In this document: positions 23,223 through 35,360 of the stretch, piece by piece | Numbering within the stretch: the first letter of the stretch is position 1 | Layout: each line of letters opens with the position of its first letter | DNA from: Catonia carolina | Taxonomy: Eukaryota > Arthropoda > Insecta > Hemiptera > Achilidae | Direction of reading: 5' to 3' | Length of the DNA stretch: 64,000 nucleotides | Assembly: GCA_035578175.1 (NCBI GenBank) | Contig: JAQMRL010000010.1 | Coordinates: 34,418,784 to 34,482,783, forward strand | Program-made: the position numbers and the translations under genes | Notes under the pieces: model-generated | Seen by the model: the letters and a program-made list of their open reading frames with translations, nothing else | What the model was told of the DNA's origin: nothing | The model's database searches: none

Positions 23223-24313
23223 TGTGACATTTATCTCTAAGATTTGTTTAGGTATCTGGGTAAACTAAATAATTTACACAATAAAGTTTAAAATTACAAG
23301 TATTTATTACAACTAAGAATTACAGTAATTATTTGACTAAAATCAACAGGTATATTAAAATGAAACTATTTAATAAATTACAAACTAATTAGGCTATAAT
23401 TAACTAATACAATAAATAACTTAATACTTAATTAATTAACTTAATACTACTTACAGAAATGACACAGAATAAATAAAAGTTAAACAATAGGCAGTTATTC
23501 GCAGTATCGTTGACTTATTGTAACGTATTGGACTACCTTTATGCATTATTGAATTCACTCCCTCAAACACAGACAAATTTAAAACTAACTCTGGATCTTA
23601 AACAACCCAACGCTTTTATAGGTGGGCTAATAGAGAGTTCGAGAAAATACTGAGTTTTTTTATATAATACCTAATAATATACAAAATCCTTGTGGCGGCT
23701 TCTGGGTAAATCTTAACAACTGAAACAAATTACGAATGGAAGGTGTCACAAAAAGGCAATTATCTAAATAGGTAACCACCCAAATCTTTCATAATAGTTA
23801 TTCAACAACAGACCCCTACCTGACTATGTTGTTTAAGTTATCAGCCGAAAGACTGGTTTGAACCTGAAGAGGTTTTACTAAGTAAAACGAGGAGTGAGGT
23901 GGTTTACCATGCCTTCCTCACTTAATGGAAAAGTACGCTTATCAGCATCCCTCTGAAAAGCACATATTTTCCACTCTGAAAATGACACCTTCACTTCATT
24001 CACCACAGGGTCTGACTGTATAATGAAATTCATTACTTTCAGAGGAGATAACTCTGATTAGTATCTTTTACACCTCTATCTCTTCTGTTCTTAAATGATT
24101 CAGTCATTAAATTGGCTGACCATGTGATAAGAAACAGAACTATTTATTCTAGCCCTGCAACGAACAGATTGAGTGTAAATAATTTGACACTCCACCTGTC
24201 TATTATGTTTTTTTAAAACTCTACTATTACTCCTCTTTATTTACGTTACATTTTTAATCTTTCGATCTTCCTCCAAATTACTCTAACCCACATTCCTTCT
24301 AGATATTGCCACA
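23223..24313 (-). mobile_element. LTR-A solo LTR, copy 3, with nested retroposon R
   Basis: This runs from TGTGACATTTATC to GATATTGCCACA, flanked by ATAT (23219-23222 and 24314-24317). On the minus strand it has a TATA box in CCTATAAAAGCG and an AATAAA near the 3' end. At 1091 bp it is about 380 bp longer than copies 1 and 2, because a retroposon R copy is inserted at 23831-24203; without it the length is about 712 bp. Confidence 0.83.
23831..24203 (-). mobile_element. Retroposon R copy nested in LTR-A copy 3
   Basis: The sequence aligns with copies at 36092, 54627 and 62798 (shared blocks GACTGGTTTGAACC, GAGTGAGGTGGTTTACC, AATGACACCTTCAC, TGACCATGTGATAAGAAAC). It is flanked by TATGTT at 23825-23830 and 24204-24209, a plausible short target duplication. 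The tail side (plus-strand left) reads GTTTAAGTTATCAGCC. Confidence 0.75.
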
Positions 24314-24317
24314 ATAT

Positions 24318-27227
24318 TATCAACTTTATTAAAGTAGAGGAATATATTGTGTAATTTTTTCCGTATTTTGACGGAGTTGAAAACAAATTTTCGTTCATTG
24401 AAATAATTAAAATTGGGTGTTCAGTTTAGAATAATTTTTACTACTTATCACACTCTATTTAAAATGTTCATTAATGTATAATTTCAAATATGTTTTTCCA
24501 GTGGCAAATCATTTTTTAAATTATAGAAACAGGAATTGTATTTTGAGAGCTCATTAAATTCAGATATAATTATCGAAATCTTTTGATAAACAATTATAAA
24601 AGAATTGTATAGCACAATGTTCGCACATAAAAATATGTGAAAATAATTAAGGAAAATAAAATTAAAAATAATGCAAAGTTAGGGATGAATCATTATTTGT
24701 TTTTTTTTTGTATTGGAATAATAATAAATACCCACTATTGAAGTGACTGTTCCGCTGTAATGTTCCAATTTAGAAAGATATATAGTATGATATATTCCTG
24801 TGTTATTATGATCCTAAAATCCTATACTAATGACGCCTGAGCCAAGCTTTTTACTCGTACCATATTGAATTTATTTTGTATATAAACAACGTTCGTCACA
24901 TTATTACTCAGCTATGTACTTTTAAGAGCGTAAACACGTATACTATGCATATATACATATTAATGTTGTATATCGAAACAGGATGATGGAGTGATAAGTG
25001 TGAAAACTTTTTCCTTTTTTCTTTTTAACAAAAAAAAAAGAATAAAAAACTTAATGATATCCAGGACAAATATGAATAAAAGAGCAGCGAAATGAATAAG
25101 GGTAAAATTTTTAATGAGAATCCGCCACGATTTTGCCGCCTTTCATCACGTCTCAACAACAACCACTCTCTACAAAGAACAATATTTCTCCATCAGATAG
25201 GTTTAAAATGTAAGCCTGCACTGAAAGAATAAATAAAACCTGATAGAGATATTATTTTTTGCAAAAAATAACATCCTAGCGTTTAAAACGTGTGTATTTT
25301 AATATTCTACTGCTATGTCAAATTTAAATTTATAACTTTTATTTTTTATGAAGCTGTTTTTCAACGGAATGACCTAATTTGTAGTATGTTTTTTTTTGGA
25401 TATCATATGATATAAAATCTGTTGTGGTTTCTTCATTTTCGAGGATAACTTCTTAAATTAAAGAAATTTTTTTATCTAAAAATTGAGCCGCTTTTTGAGA
25501 TATAGCTTGTTAAAAATGTTACCAGTCATTGTACCACGTTCTATTCATTTTGAATAATGAACTACTGGAACGCTTTGAATGAAGTTATCTAAATATCTTA
25601 AGTACTTTTATTAAGTTTATACTAATAATTTAAAAACTCTATTTTTAATTTATAACTTCCCAATTTTGTATATAAATTTTTTAGATGTAAAGCTAAATTT
25701 AAAGAAAGTTATTAGAGGTGTCTAGTATCAAAATCAGCCACATCCATTTCATTAAATTTTTCGGGAAAGCAAAAAACTGTTTAAATATAAACGGCAGTAA
25801 CTACCGTCTTAGTTAAAAGTTCAAGTTACAAGACGTATTAAATTCTATCTTGATGTGTCTAAACAAAATAAAAAATATGTCTTTTCATTCGTGGACTTGG
25901 CTGGTTTTGAAACAAAAGTTTACTGTTTTTTTTGAAAAATCATGGTTTTATTTATTGAAGTTAGCAATGAATTTCATCATTTCAACTAGTTTAATAAAAT
26001 AACTACTCCTTACTATAAAATCATATAAAAAATACATTTTTCATTAAGTATGGTGTTGTGCTAAAATTGTATTGTTCAAAAGAAATATTTTTTCAAGAAA
26101 ATTATAAGTTATCACTCTGTCACATTAACAAAATTAAACAATGTTGTAATAAAATTGTCTTAACGTAACTGCATTAACTACAAAACTTCATTTTTTTGAT
26201 AAAATTTAATGTAGTTTACCACAGAAGTTCACTAGCGCACCCAGACTATTTCTATAAGTATGAATGTGGCTTGTTTTGAAAATAGCTTGACAATTTCATT
26301 GGGTGTAGATCGTTTTGATGGAGATTCTCCTACTTACTATGTCCATAACATTGAAAACTTGTAAAAACAGAACAGAAACGATTTTATTTTATTTTGGATG
26401 AGGCCCGTTTTAATACTAGACCCCTCATTTAATCTATTTACTTAAGGCCAGAAAGTTATAACAGACGGACCTTGGTACTTGTGACAGACAATCATCGTCA
26501 TTGTGGTTTGAACTAAAACAAATTATAAAAAGCTTGTTTTAAAAATTATTTTTTAACTCGTATTTGAGTGTTTGAAATATTTTATATTAATATGAACCTT
26601 TTATTTGCTAGATGTGTTTTCTGGGTCGGGAAAATATTTAATATACTCTCTATGGTTTCATTCCTATATTTTTAATAATTCTTTTGCAATGATTACAAAA
26701 GTAGCGCTAACCGGATGTCACAAGTTTCTCGTTATTATAATACAGTAATGCAGATTTAAACAACAAAACAAATTTTTTATAAATAATTAATTTACTTCAT
26801 TCATTCGTGACCAAAAGCTTCGCCTTCTTGTTGCAATCATACATTTTTTTCAGTAACCATTCTTTTACGTCCAAGTATTTTTAATTTCATATTTTTCACT
26901 AACACATCACATTGTTTGTTCCTTAGTGGGCCCTTTTCTCTCCTGCCCATGGTCTTACCACCGAAAACTTCACTATGGAATCAAATTATTTCAAAATTTG
27001 TCTGATATATTTTGAAATTTTTTATTCGAGCTTGTAACAAGTTCTCTTTTATGTCATATTCCCAGTAATATTTCATTAACAATTTTTTTCAATTATCTAT
27101 TCATAAAATTTCGTCTCCAAACTACATCTCTATTGCTTCTAATCTTACTTAACCTGTTTTCCTAACAACCGTATTTCACTTTCATTTTAATAAAACACTG
27201 CATTTACAAAATAATTGTTCCTTTAGG
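24318..27227. other. 2.9 kb of AT-rich DNA, nothing recognised
   Basis: I found no coding, RNA gene, tandem repeat or recognisable element. It may be old decayed repeats or unique intergenic DNA. Confidence 0.35.
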
Positions 27228-27369
27228 TTGGCCCGTTGAAATGGTGCGTAGTGCAACTGGTTTTTATACCAAGGGTCCCGAATTCTAATCCCGGTCAGGT
27301 TATGGTCACTTTTCCTCTACCACTCTTCACCGTCTACACTTAATACTTAGACGCAAACAAAAACAAAAG
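27228..27369 (+). mobile_element. tRNA-derived SINE, diverged subfamily
   Basis: A tRNA-like head (AATGGTGCGTAGTGCAACTGG for the A-box region, GAATTCTAATCCCGG for the B box) is followed by TTCACCGTCTACACTTAATA and an A-rich tail ACAAAAACAAAAG. The body block TTCACCGTCT is shared with the intact SINEs at 4409 and 56987, so it appears to be an older relative. No clean target duplication was found. Confidence 0.62.
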
Positions 27370-27650
27370 AAAATTTTCTTATCTCGACATTTGGATGATC
27401 ATTCTCTATCGAATTTCGGTGACTGTGAAATACGTATTTCTTTACTACTTATCATTATTAATTTTTATTATTTATTTACTCTCATCATTAGTTATAAAAT
27501 TTCTTGAATAGTAGTACCGATGAAATAAAAATAAATACAACAGTATAATTTTACGTAGTTTAAATACTCAACCAAAAGTTTTTATGTATATAGAATTCAG
27601 TTTAATTGTCGTGCTAATTTTTTATTTTTTTAAGTGGGTTAAAATTTCTA

Positions 27651-27740
27651 GACCCTAGCCAGGAATCCAACCCGGAACCTATGAGTTGCTGGCTAGCACA
27701 GATGGAGGCTTGCACGCTACCATAATGCTACGGAGATGGC
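27651..27740 (-). repeat. tRNA-like SINE relic
   Basis: On the minus strand TATGGTAGCGTGCAAGCC (A box) and CCGGGTTGGATTCCTGGC (B box) lie about 40 bases apart, a typical tRNA-promoter arrangement. The body beyond is not recognisable. A true tRNA gene is unlikely because the acceptor arm does not pair. Confidence 0.55.
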
Positions 27741-28686
27741 ATGTCATGGTATAAGTGCGTGAAAAAATCATCTGGTCACAACCCCTTAAATTATCCAGAA
27801 AATTTGTTCAATCTTTTTAAATTTTTAGGTTAATTATCTGGTAGGTAACGTTCGATCATTGAGTAAGTTAGTTGATTTTAAAATAAATGTAATTAATTAA
27901 GTTTTAAAATAGATATTAACGGTATTTATTATTCCCATTGCTAACCGAACACTTTTATGAAGTGAGACGGAAGTTTATGTTCTATTAATTAATATTCACC
28001 ACGTAGAAATTTAGTATAGTATTTATTCAAAAATTTCTAAGTTAATTTATTTCCAGTGCTCTTCTGAACCTTATTTGTAAAGTGATTTGAAGAAATAAGT
28101 TATTTAAATCCTAGATAGAGTACAAGGATGTGCAAGTATAAAGAGAAGTAAATGTGGTACAGTTCAAAACGTTCATTCCCCCATGAGAATGAAAAGGGTT
28201 CCAGGTTCCCATAGGATTGCAAGAAACCTCTATCTAAGGGTAATCGTTTGAGGAGGAGAGATTTCAGAGTAAAACTATCGTAGAATGTACCTCGGGACAC
28301 AAAGTTACTTCTGCATAAACACACAAATAGAAGGAAACACTGGTGAGTACAGCAACGGTAATGCTGTACAACTGTCTTTGTGGTTGTTCTGTACTATCGT
28401 ATTTGACCTACACTGTACTCACTCGGCTGCTTCAAAGATCTTTAGCCAGCTGAAATAGTGCATGGTGTACTCAAACCAAATCTACTCTTACAACATATAA
28501 GTAATACACACATGTACACAAACATAGGTATGAAAATGCTTTTACACTACTCTATAAAGTACAGTGGAAGGCACCAATATTACCCCAGTGACTAATTTTA
28601 ACATTTCACTAAAATATCAGCGAGATGCGGTGTGAACATTCATGTGTTTACTGCTGACTGAGTAAATTATTTCTGTAGATAAATGT
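27741..28686. other. AT-rich DNA, nothing recognised
   Basis: An open minus-strand frame at 28100-28324 has no family resemblance. No feature is supported. Confidence 0.35.
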
Positions 28687-28836
28687 TTACTTTCTCTTAC
28701 CTTCCTACATAAATGAATACATAGGGAAGGAAAGTATTATTATCATGTCGATTTATCGAAATCGAGTTTTCACTGATAATATATGTTTTCAAACACTCGG
28801 AATCCAAAAAAGAAAAATTACGTTTTTACCGATTGA

Positions 28837-28878
<42 letters not shown>

Positions 28879-29117
28879 CGTGCGTGTGTGTGAACAAATT
28901 ATCACAAGAATAGAATGTCGTACGAAATTGAAACTTGGAACCGGGGACCCGACACGAACATTTTCATCAAAATGAGTCAACTGAAAGTAGTAGTTTATTC
29001 ATATGATTTTCACCCTTTCGTGATATCCTCGAGAACGGTTCCAACACTCTTTTTAAAATAACTTCATTTACTGAATTTTTGTGCTCAACATGATAGGGTA
29101 ACCAGCATATCTGCTAG
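28687..29117 (-). repeat. Repeat A, right half, expanded (GT)n
   Basis: Reverse-oriented right half from TTTACTTTCTCTTACC to about ACATGATAGGGTAACC. The family microsatellite is long here (about 28841-28890, GT then CG then GT). Open frames over the microsatellite on both strands are artefacts of the dinucleotide run. Confidence 0.78.
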
Positions 29118-29145
29118 TATGCGTGGGGGCAGTGCTGTTGTAGTA

Positions 29146-29751
29146 CAGTACTGTTCAAATTAATTGGAACACTGTGAGAATTTTGCTATATTTTTGTAAT
29201 AGACATTTTGGATTGTATGACCTTTCATGGACCAGGATAATTGATTCCTGTAGAAGCAATGACGAATTTTGAAAAATACAAACATTTACTCCAAGGAAGA
29301 GTAATTCCACCCTCACAAAAATTGTTTCCAGCTAGCGACGGGATTTTCTAGCCAGATCTTGCACCTTGCCATACATCTAAAAAATACTAAACTTCTTCAC
29401 TGAAAATATTATAATTTATATTCTTCCATGGCCTGGCAACTCACAAGACATAAATCACCGATCGAGAATCTGTGGTCGATTTGTAAGCAAAAACTTACCA
29501 AAGAAGATTAAAACAAAAACTTCTGTGATTTCTTCACTGATCAAAATATGGTTTCATAATGATGAACTGAAAAAAAATTGTGAGAAACTTGTTGAATCAA
29601 TGCCTAAACGTTGTCAGGAAATTATAAAGAACAAAGGAGGACGTATCAACTATTAAAATATAAGTTGTTACATTTTCGTTAATGATTGTGTATTAAAAGA
29701 AATTTGTTATTTATTATTGAATGTTCCAATTAATTTGAGCAGTACCTACTG
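29146..29751 (+). mobile_element. Internally deleted Tc1 transposon
   Basis: Inverted repeats start CAGTACTGTTCAAATTAATT at the left and CAGTAGGTACTGCTCAAAT on the minus strand at the right, flanked by TA at 29144-29145 and 29752-29753, as expected for Tc1/mariner. The interior keeps only C-terminal transposase: fragments resembling the HTS...NPIENLW region and, best preserved, NDELKKNCEKLVESMPKR followed by CQEIIKNKGG near 29560-29650. Stops and frame changes and the 606-bp length (autonomous Tc1 is about 1.6 kb) show it is inactive. Confidence 0.85.
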
Positions 29752-29753
29752 TA

Positions 29754-30415
29754 TAAATTTTACAACAAAAGCGTCCAATTTAGTTTTTAGAGTCCACACA
29801 CCCGGCTGTGTGAACAGTCCGGAGCCATGATGGATTCCTCTCCTCCAACGTAAAAAAGTAACTTTAGTTAAGTACAACTGAAGTTGTATTTAACTTAAGT
29901 TAAATTTCTATATTTATATAGAAAATTAAAGAAACTGCAACTTTTATTTTAAACATTTTTTACAGAGCTCAATGATTTTCACTTGTTTTTAGTGAAAAGT
30001 AATCATTTAATCTTTAATTTGTTCTACTACGTTCTACATTATTCCAGAAAAGCGTAGCGGGTTTATTTCTACGAGTCTTATTATATACAAAATCGTTGCC
30101 GTTCTGGGAACGACCACAGTCTCAGGTATTTAAAGGCATTAGTCCCTTTATCGGAAAGTTGAATTCAGTTTAAGTTGTCGCATGGTTTTAAATGAGTGAG
30201 AGCTAACCAGTTTATTGTAACAAGTAGTTGAAGGTAAAGGTCGTTGTATTTTAAACATTGTAATTGGTTGTACTAGTACTAGTTAATTGTTGTAATTTGT
30301 AATTGGTTGTACTAGTAGGTAAAATTGAATTATTAAGTGCAAAACAATCTTTGATATTAGTTAAATTAGCTAAGATTTAAGATTAATTTAATTGTAAATT
30401 GTTAGTAGTCTAACC
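29754..30415. other. Left flank of the LINE; possibly part of an older LTR
   Basis: It contains a perfect hairpin TTTCTATATTTATATAGAAA at 29905-29924, a TATTTAAAG motif near 30126, and a 26-bp-scale direct duplication with GTAATTGGTTGTACTAGTA near 30262 and 30300. Together with 35411-35509 it resembles an LTR split by the LINE, but no left terminus was found. Confidence 0.3.
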
Positions 30416-30680
30416 ATAATAATTAAATTGGAGTCAGAGAGTAACCAGCGTAGCGATCGGACGTGTATTGTGCGCTCTCGGTAATTGTTTGTTCAGTCAT
30501 AATTATTCGTGTAAATCTCGTTTGTTTAAACGCGTTTACGATGTCTGGTCGGTGATTCATATACTGTTGGTATTACAAAACTTTTTTGTTATTTTTTATT
30601 TTTTTAATTTATTCAGTTACTAAGTTAAGAAGCTGTTAAAAAGGAAGAGTTAATCATAATAAGTGTTGAGCATCGTATTA

Positions 30681-31556
30681 ATGAGCTCTGAAGAAAAGTG
30701 CGAAAGGAAACGTTCTAGAAGTTCTCCGAATTTAACTGACAGAAACGTTAAGCAGTGCCAAGATAAAGTTATGGGGGATGAAAAGATCGGAAATATGACC
30801 TTATCACAAGTAATGGAGTCATTTAGGGTCATGTTAGACGAGAAATTAGCACACGTAGCGTCGAAGCAGGACATTAAATTGCTTTCGGAGAAAGTGAATA
30901 GTTTAGAAGAAGAAAATCGCGTCCTTAGAGAAGAAGTATTGATGCTTAGGCGAGTGTGTTCAAAGAGTGAAGCCAAGTTAGTTGATTTAGAAGGGAGGTC
31001 AAGGCGCAATAATCTGATATTCAAAGGTTTGGAAGACTTTCGGGGAGAATGTGTATCGAAAGTAAAGCGTTTTTGTACAGAGGTCCTTAAAATCGAACAG
31101 GAAGTGGAAGTTAATCGTGCTCATTTACTGGGAAATAGGAGCAATACAATAATCGCGCATATACCTAAGGATAGTGACATTGCTAAAATTCTCGAAAACG
31201 TTAAAAAGCTGAAGGGCACCAAGTTTGTAGTTCACAAGGACTTTCCAGAAGAGGTTCGTGTAAAGCGTAGAAAACTGTTAGAGCTGAAAAGCGAACTAGT
31301 AAAAGTAGTAGGGAATGAACCGGTGTACCTGGGATACGACTTTTTGAAGATAAAGGGTACAAAATATTTTTGGACCGAGAATATGAAACTGATGGCGGGT
31401 AAGGAAGACGGGGTACAAAAGCTGAAATCGGTATTTAAAATCGACTTGGCGGAGGTCGTTAAGAGGCTGGCGAATGTACAGGCCGTGGAATATCAACAAG
31501 CATTGGCCCGGAAGTCTGGTGGCGTCTGGAACAAGTCGACGGAGCAGAATATTTAG
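30681..31556 (+). CDS. LINE ORF1 protein (RNA-binding, coiled coil), intact
   Basis: ORF1 encodes about 291 residues from the ATG at 30681 (MSSEEKCERKRSRSS) to a TAG at 31554-31556. The N-terminus is basic and serine-rich. Around residues 65-100 lies a coiled coil (LSEKVNSLEEENRVLREEV), followed by LVDLEGRSRRNNLIFKGLED, the hallmark start of the RRM-like region of L1-type ORF1 proteins, then a basic C-terminal domain (FVVHKDFPEEVRVKRRKL). Such proteins trimerise, bind LINE RNA and act as chaperones in the ribonucleoprotein. No frameshift or stop interrupts it, in contrast to ORF2. An upstream in-frame GTG at 30663 is unlikely to be the start. ORF2 follows in the same frame directly after the stop. 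Confidence 0.82.
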   Translation: MSSEEKCERKRSRSSPNLTDRNVKQCQDKVMGDEKIGNMTLSQVMESFRVMLDEKLAHVASKQDIKLLSEKVNSLEEENRVLREEVLMLRRVCSKSEAKLVDLEGRSRRNNLIFKGLEDFRGECVSKVKRFCTEVLKIEQEVEVNRAHLLGNRSNTIIAHIPKDSDIAKILENVKKLKGTKFVVHKDFPEEVRVKRRKLLELKSELVKVVGNEPVYLGYDFLKIKGTKYFWTENMKLMAGKEDGVQKLKSVFKIDLAEVVKRLANVQAVEYQQALARKSGGVWNKSTEQNI

Positions 31557-34500
31557 GATCTTCCCGCAGCTCTTCAAGATGGTGGCAGTGAAAATAAAGT
31601 TGTGAATAGTGATGAGAAATCAAAAGTCAAGGTGTTATTTTATAATATATGTGGTTTAAAAGGTAAGGTAAAGGATAATCATTTTTTAAGTTTTTTAAAA
31701 GAATATGATATAATTTTACTGTGTGAAACTTTTATTATACAAGAAGATGTTACTTATTTTCAATGTTTTTTCAATAACTTTAAGATACGGTGGGTTTACG
31801 GAGAAAAGGTTTCTCATTTTGGGAGGGCTAGCGGGGGAATGATGTTAGGAGTTAGAATTGATTCAAATTATGTGGAAAATTGTAAATATGCAAACATAGG
31901 TAGTAGGCCAGTTGTGACATTAAAATTAAAAAATAGTAGAGAGGTCAATATATTGCCGGTATATATTAATTGTAATAAGTGGGATGCTGATTTCAATAGT
32001 TTATATGATGATCTTTTGCAGAATTCGGACATGAATGTAATAGTGATAGGCGACATGAATATACGAATCGGAGAAGAACAGGTCTTGTCGAGTAGAACGA
32101 ACACAGGTAATCGTTTTGCAAAATTTAGGAAATCGAAAGATAAGATAGTGAATGGCAGGGGGCAAAGGTACTTAGAGATGTGCGATGACCTAGGGTATGT
32201 TATTCTTAATTGAAGAACTGATGCGGACAAAGAAGGGGAAATGACATTCGTGGGAGGGATGGGCGTGTCGGTTAATGACGTAGCAGCAGTATCTGGCAGT
32301 GTTTTAGATCTAGTGTATGATTTTAAAGTGCAAATGCAGTCGTATTCGGACCATATGCCGATAGAATTGGAATTAGTAATCGAAAATAGTAAAATCAATG
32401 ATATATCCTGTTTGCCTTTGTTGCCGAAGCTATTATGGAGGGAGTCGAGTGATAAAAACTACAAAGATAAATTGAACAATTCATTGCGTAATCTTTCAAT
32501 TAATACAGAGTCTAATCAGGCTATCAGTAGTATATTAGAATCAATTAGGAAGGCAGCGGGGAGTCCGGTGGTTGGGGGTCAAGGTCAGGCATCTGCTAAA
32601 AGTAAACAATCGTGGTTCGATTACGAATGTGTACGTTCACGTAAAGAAGTATTATCGTTATTAAATTTATACAGAAAAACAAATGCGAATAGTATTAAAG
32701 ATCTATACTTAGTTAAAAACAAAGCATATAAAATGTTATGCGACGTAAAGCGTAAACAATATCAAAAGGCCCTATTAGGTATGATCTCGTCGGCAAAAGA
32801 CCCAAAAACTTTCTGGCGGGCATTAAACAGGTTCAAAAGAAGATCAAACTCGGTAAGCAATAAAATTAATAACGGGGAGTGGATTGATTATTTTAAAACA
32901 CTTTTAAATCCAAATTTGTTAGCTGGACCTGTTTTATATGCGGAACCGTACATAGAAAATCCTACATTAGACAATGAATTTAAATTATAGGAATTGCAAG
33001 CTGTAATAAGTAAAGGCAAAGATAATAAAAGTCCGGGTTTTGACGGTATTCCATACGAATTTTATAAAAAGGCACCTGTAGCTACTACTGATTGAAAAGT
33101 TACTGCAAATTTTTAACAATATTTATAGAACCGGCAGGGTACCGGATAGTTTTAAGGCGTCAATTATATTTCCGCTGCATAAAAAAGGGGCAATGGAAGA
33201 TGTTTCTAATTATCGAGGTATATCCTTTATGAATGTGGTAGCAAAGTTATTTACGGGCCTGTTACTGGGTAGATTGAACAGGTGGGTTGAAAATAATAAT
33301 ATTCTCAACGAATTTCAGGCTGGGATCCGTAAGGGATATTCAACGGTGGATAACATATTTGTCTTGTCATCTATTGTTAAACTCAGATTGGCCAAAAAGC
33401 GGGGAAAACTTTACTCTTTTTTTGTAGCTTTTTCCTCAGCCTTTGATACAATTGATAGAAGGGCCTTGTGTTACAAATTATCTTGTCTAGGGCTATCAAC
33501 GAGAATGTTAAAAGTAATAAAGTGTTTGAATAGGGGTACAACTGCAGCGGTATGGAGTAAGATTGGTATGACAGAAAGTTTCGAAACCGGCATGGGAGTG
33601 AGACAGGGGTGTTTGTTGAGTCCTTTGTTGTTCGCAATATTCCTTAATGACTTGCACGATGAATTAGAGGGGGGGATATTGGTAGGAGGGATAAGAATAA
33701 AATTACTACTATATGCAGACGATATAGTAATTATGTCAGAATCTCCAGTGGGATTGCAGTACATGATAAATAAATTGGAAAAATATTGTCAGAGTTGGAA
33801 TCTAAAAGTAAATTTGCAGAAATCCAAAGTAATGGTCTTCAGAAATGGGGGTAGGCCGGGTAATAATGAAAAAATGGTTTTATAAAGGAGAGCTGATAGA
33901 ATGTGTTAATGTGTACAAATATTTGGGTGTCTTCCTTACTCCCTCGATGAAAACAGAATACCATTTGCAGAAAAAAATGGTCTCAGCCAAATCGGCACTC
34001 AATGTAAGTTGGGAGAACGTAATAAAAAATAAAGAAGTGACGTGGGCAACCAAAACCAGTCTGTTCAGCGCATGTGCTAGGGCAATTATTTGTTACGCAG
34101 CCCAGGTATGGGGCTACAAGCAACACGACAGTGTGGAAAAGCTCCAGCGTTATTTTATAAAAAAGGCCCTTACTCTTCCAAATAATACCCCAAACTATAT
34201 GCTTTATATCGAAACAGGTATGGAACCATTATATCTGTATACTTTAAAATTGCACTTTAATTATATAATTAAAGCACTAAAAATGAAAGATGAAAGGCTA
34301 CCGAAAATCATGGCTTTGCAAATAATTAAAAATAATATAGGTTGGTTCAGGGAATGGGGGGAAATTGTGTCAAAGTTAGGTCTAGGGGTGAGATTTGAAA
34401 TAGGCAATATGGTGAATTGGAAGGGATGGTTTAGGCAAATTATATTATCACTCCAGGATAAGCAGAAGGAACGTTCTCTCGCAGAAATTAATGCCACAAG

Positions 34501-34807
34501 ATATCACAGTTGGTACAAACAGCTAAACGTAGTTCTAGGTGAAGCCAGTCATTTTAATGTAATGGAGGATCTGTCAAAAATCAGGTGGATCATTAAAGCG
34601 CGTGGTGAATTGATAGACCTAAATTACAAACCATGGGTTGTGGATAAAAATTTTAATTGTTCTATGTGTAATTTGGGAGAAAAAGAGGACATATTTCACT
34701 TTGTGGGAAGATGTCCAGTACTTAGGGAATGGCGCCGAAAATGGTTGGGGCAGAATGAATTGGGACAGGAAGCTTTTCTGGAACTTTTAAATGGGAAAGA
34801 CTGGTAA
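31557..34807 (+). pseudogene. LINE ORF2: endonuclease and reverse transcriptase, broken
   Basis: ORF2 keeps an APE-type endonuclease (VLFYNICGLKGK near 31630, IILLCETF near 31715, VIVIGDMN near 32040, YSDHMPIELEL near 32345) and a reverse transcriptase (FKASIIFPLHKKG, NYRGISFMN, GVRQGCLLSPLLF near 33600, YADD at 33712-33723), then a C-terminal CxxC...H...C motif (CSMCNLGEKEDIFHFVGRC) near 34660. Damage: in-frame stops at 32211-32213 (where the family has a glycine after asparagine) and 32988-32990; a stop plus frame change at about 33090-33103; and a frame change near 33875 inside an A run. RT motif A reads FFVAFSSAFDTI, with alanine (codon 33427-33429) where the first catalytic aspartate belongs. 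The element cannot move itself. Confidence 0.85.
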
Positions 34808-34948
34808 GGGCTAGTGTTCTTTTGTAGAGATGCTTGGAGATATAGATGGGCATTGGTTACAGAATTTAATTACTGAGGCGTAAAAATTTGATTGATTGTT
34901 TTGTGCTTCTGTTGTGTCTAGGAAGAGGGATGAATAGGGTGATGGGTT

Positions 34949-35255
34949 TTGGTTTTTAAATTTATTTCCTATTGTGTTTTAATTTAAATTTTCATTATGT
35001 CATTATGTTTCAAAATGTATGTCTGTCATTTTTTATTATTTTATAAAGTTGGTGTATAGTTTCTTTTTTCTAATGTATTGCGGATTATAATATACTGTAT
35101 TTGGTTTTTTAAATTTATTTCCTATTGTGTTTTAATTTAATTTTTCATTATGTCATTATGTTTCAAAAAGTATGTATGTCATTTTTTATTATTTTATAAA
35201 GTAGGTGTATAGTTTCTTATTTCTAATGTGTTGCTGATTGTAATATACTGTATTT
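34949..35255 (+). repeat. Tandem duplication in the LINE 3' UTR
   Basis: Two adjacent copies with a period of 152 bp, both starting TTGGTTTTT and running through TTTCCTATTGTGTTTTAATT, CATTATGTCATTATGTTTCA and GTGTATAGTTTCTT to ATATACTGTAT. They differ by a small number of substitutions and 1-bp indels. Duplicated 3' UTR modules can affect recognition by the LINE reverse transcriptase; whether this is family-wide or private to this copy cannot be told here. Confidence 0.85.
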
Positions 35256-35360
35256 TTTATTATTGTAATTAATTGTGAGTAAGTGTACTCTGATTTTCCG
35301 GCTGATGACTGCGGTCAAGCTGTAAGATGTGTGTAACTTTTGTAAAAGTGAAAAATAAAG

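Noticed and set aside
28745..28980. Overlapping frames on both strands
   Set aside because: Both are produced by the (GT)n/(AC)n run of repeat A, giving repeated CV or TH residues.
30650..31024. Minus-strand frame of 124 codons
   Set aside because: It is antisense to the coiled-coil part of LINE ORF1; the same applies to minus frames at 31296, 31868, 33383, 33471 and 34261.
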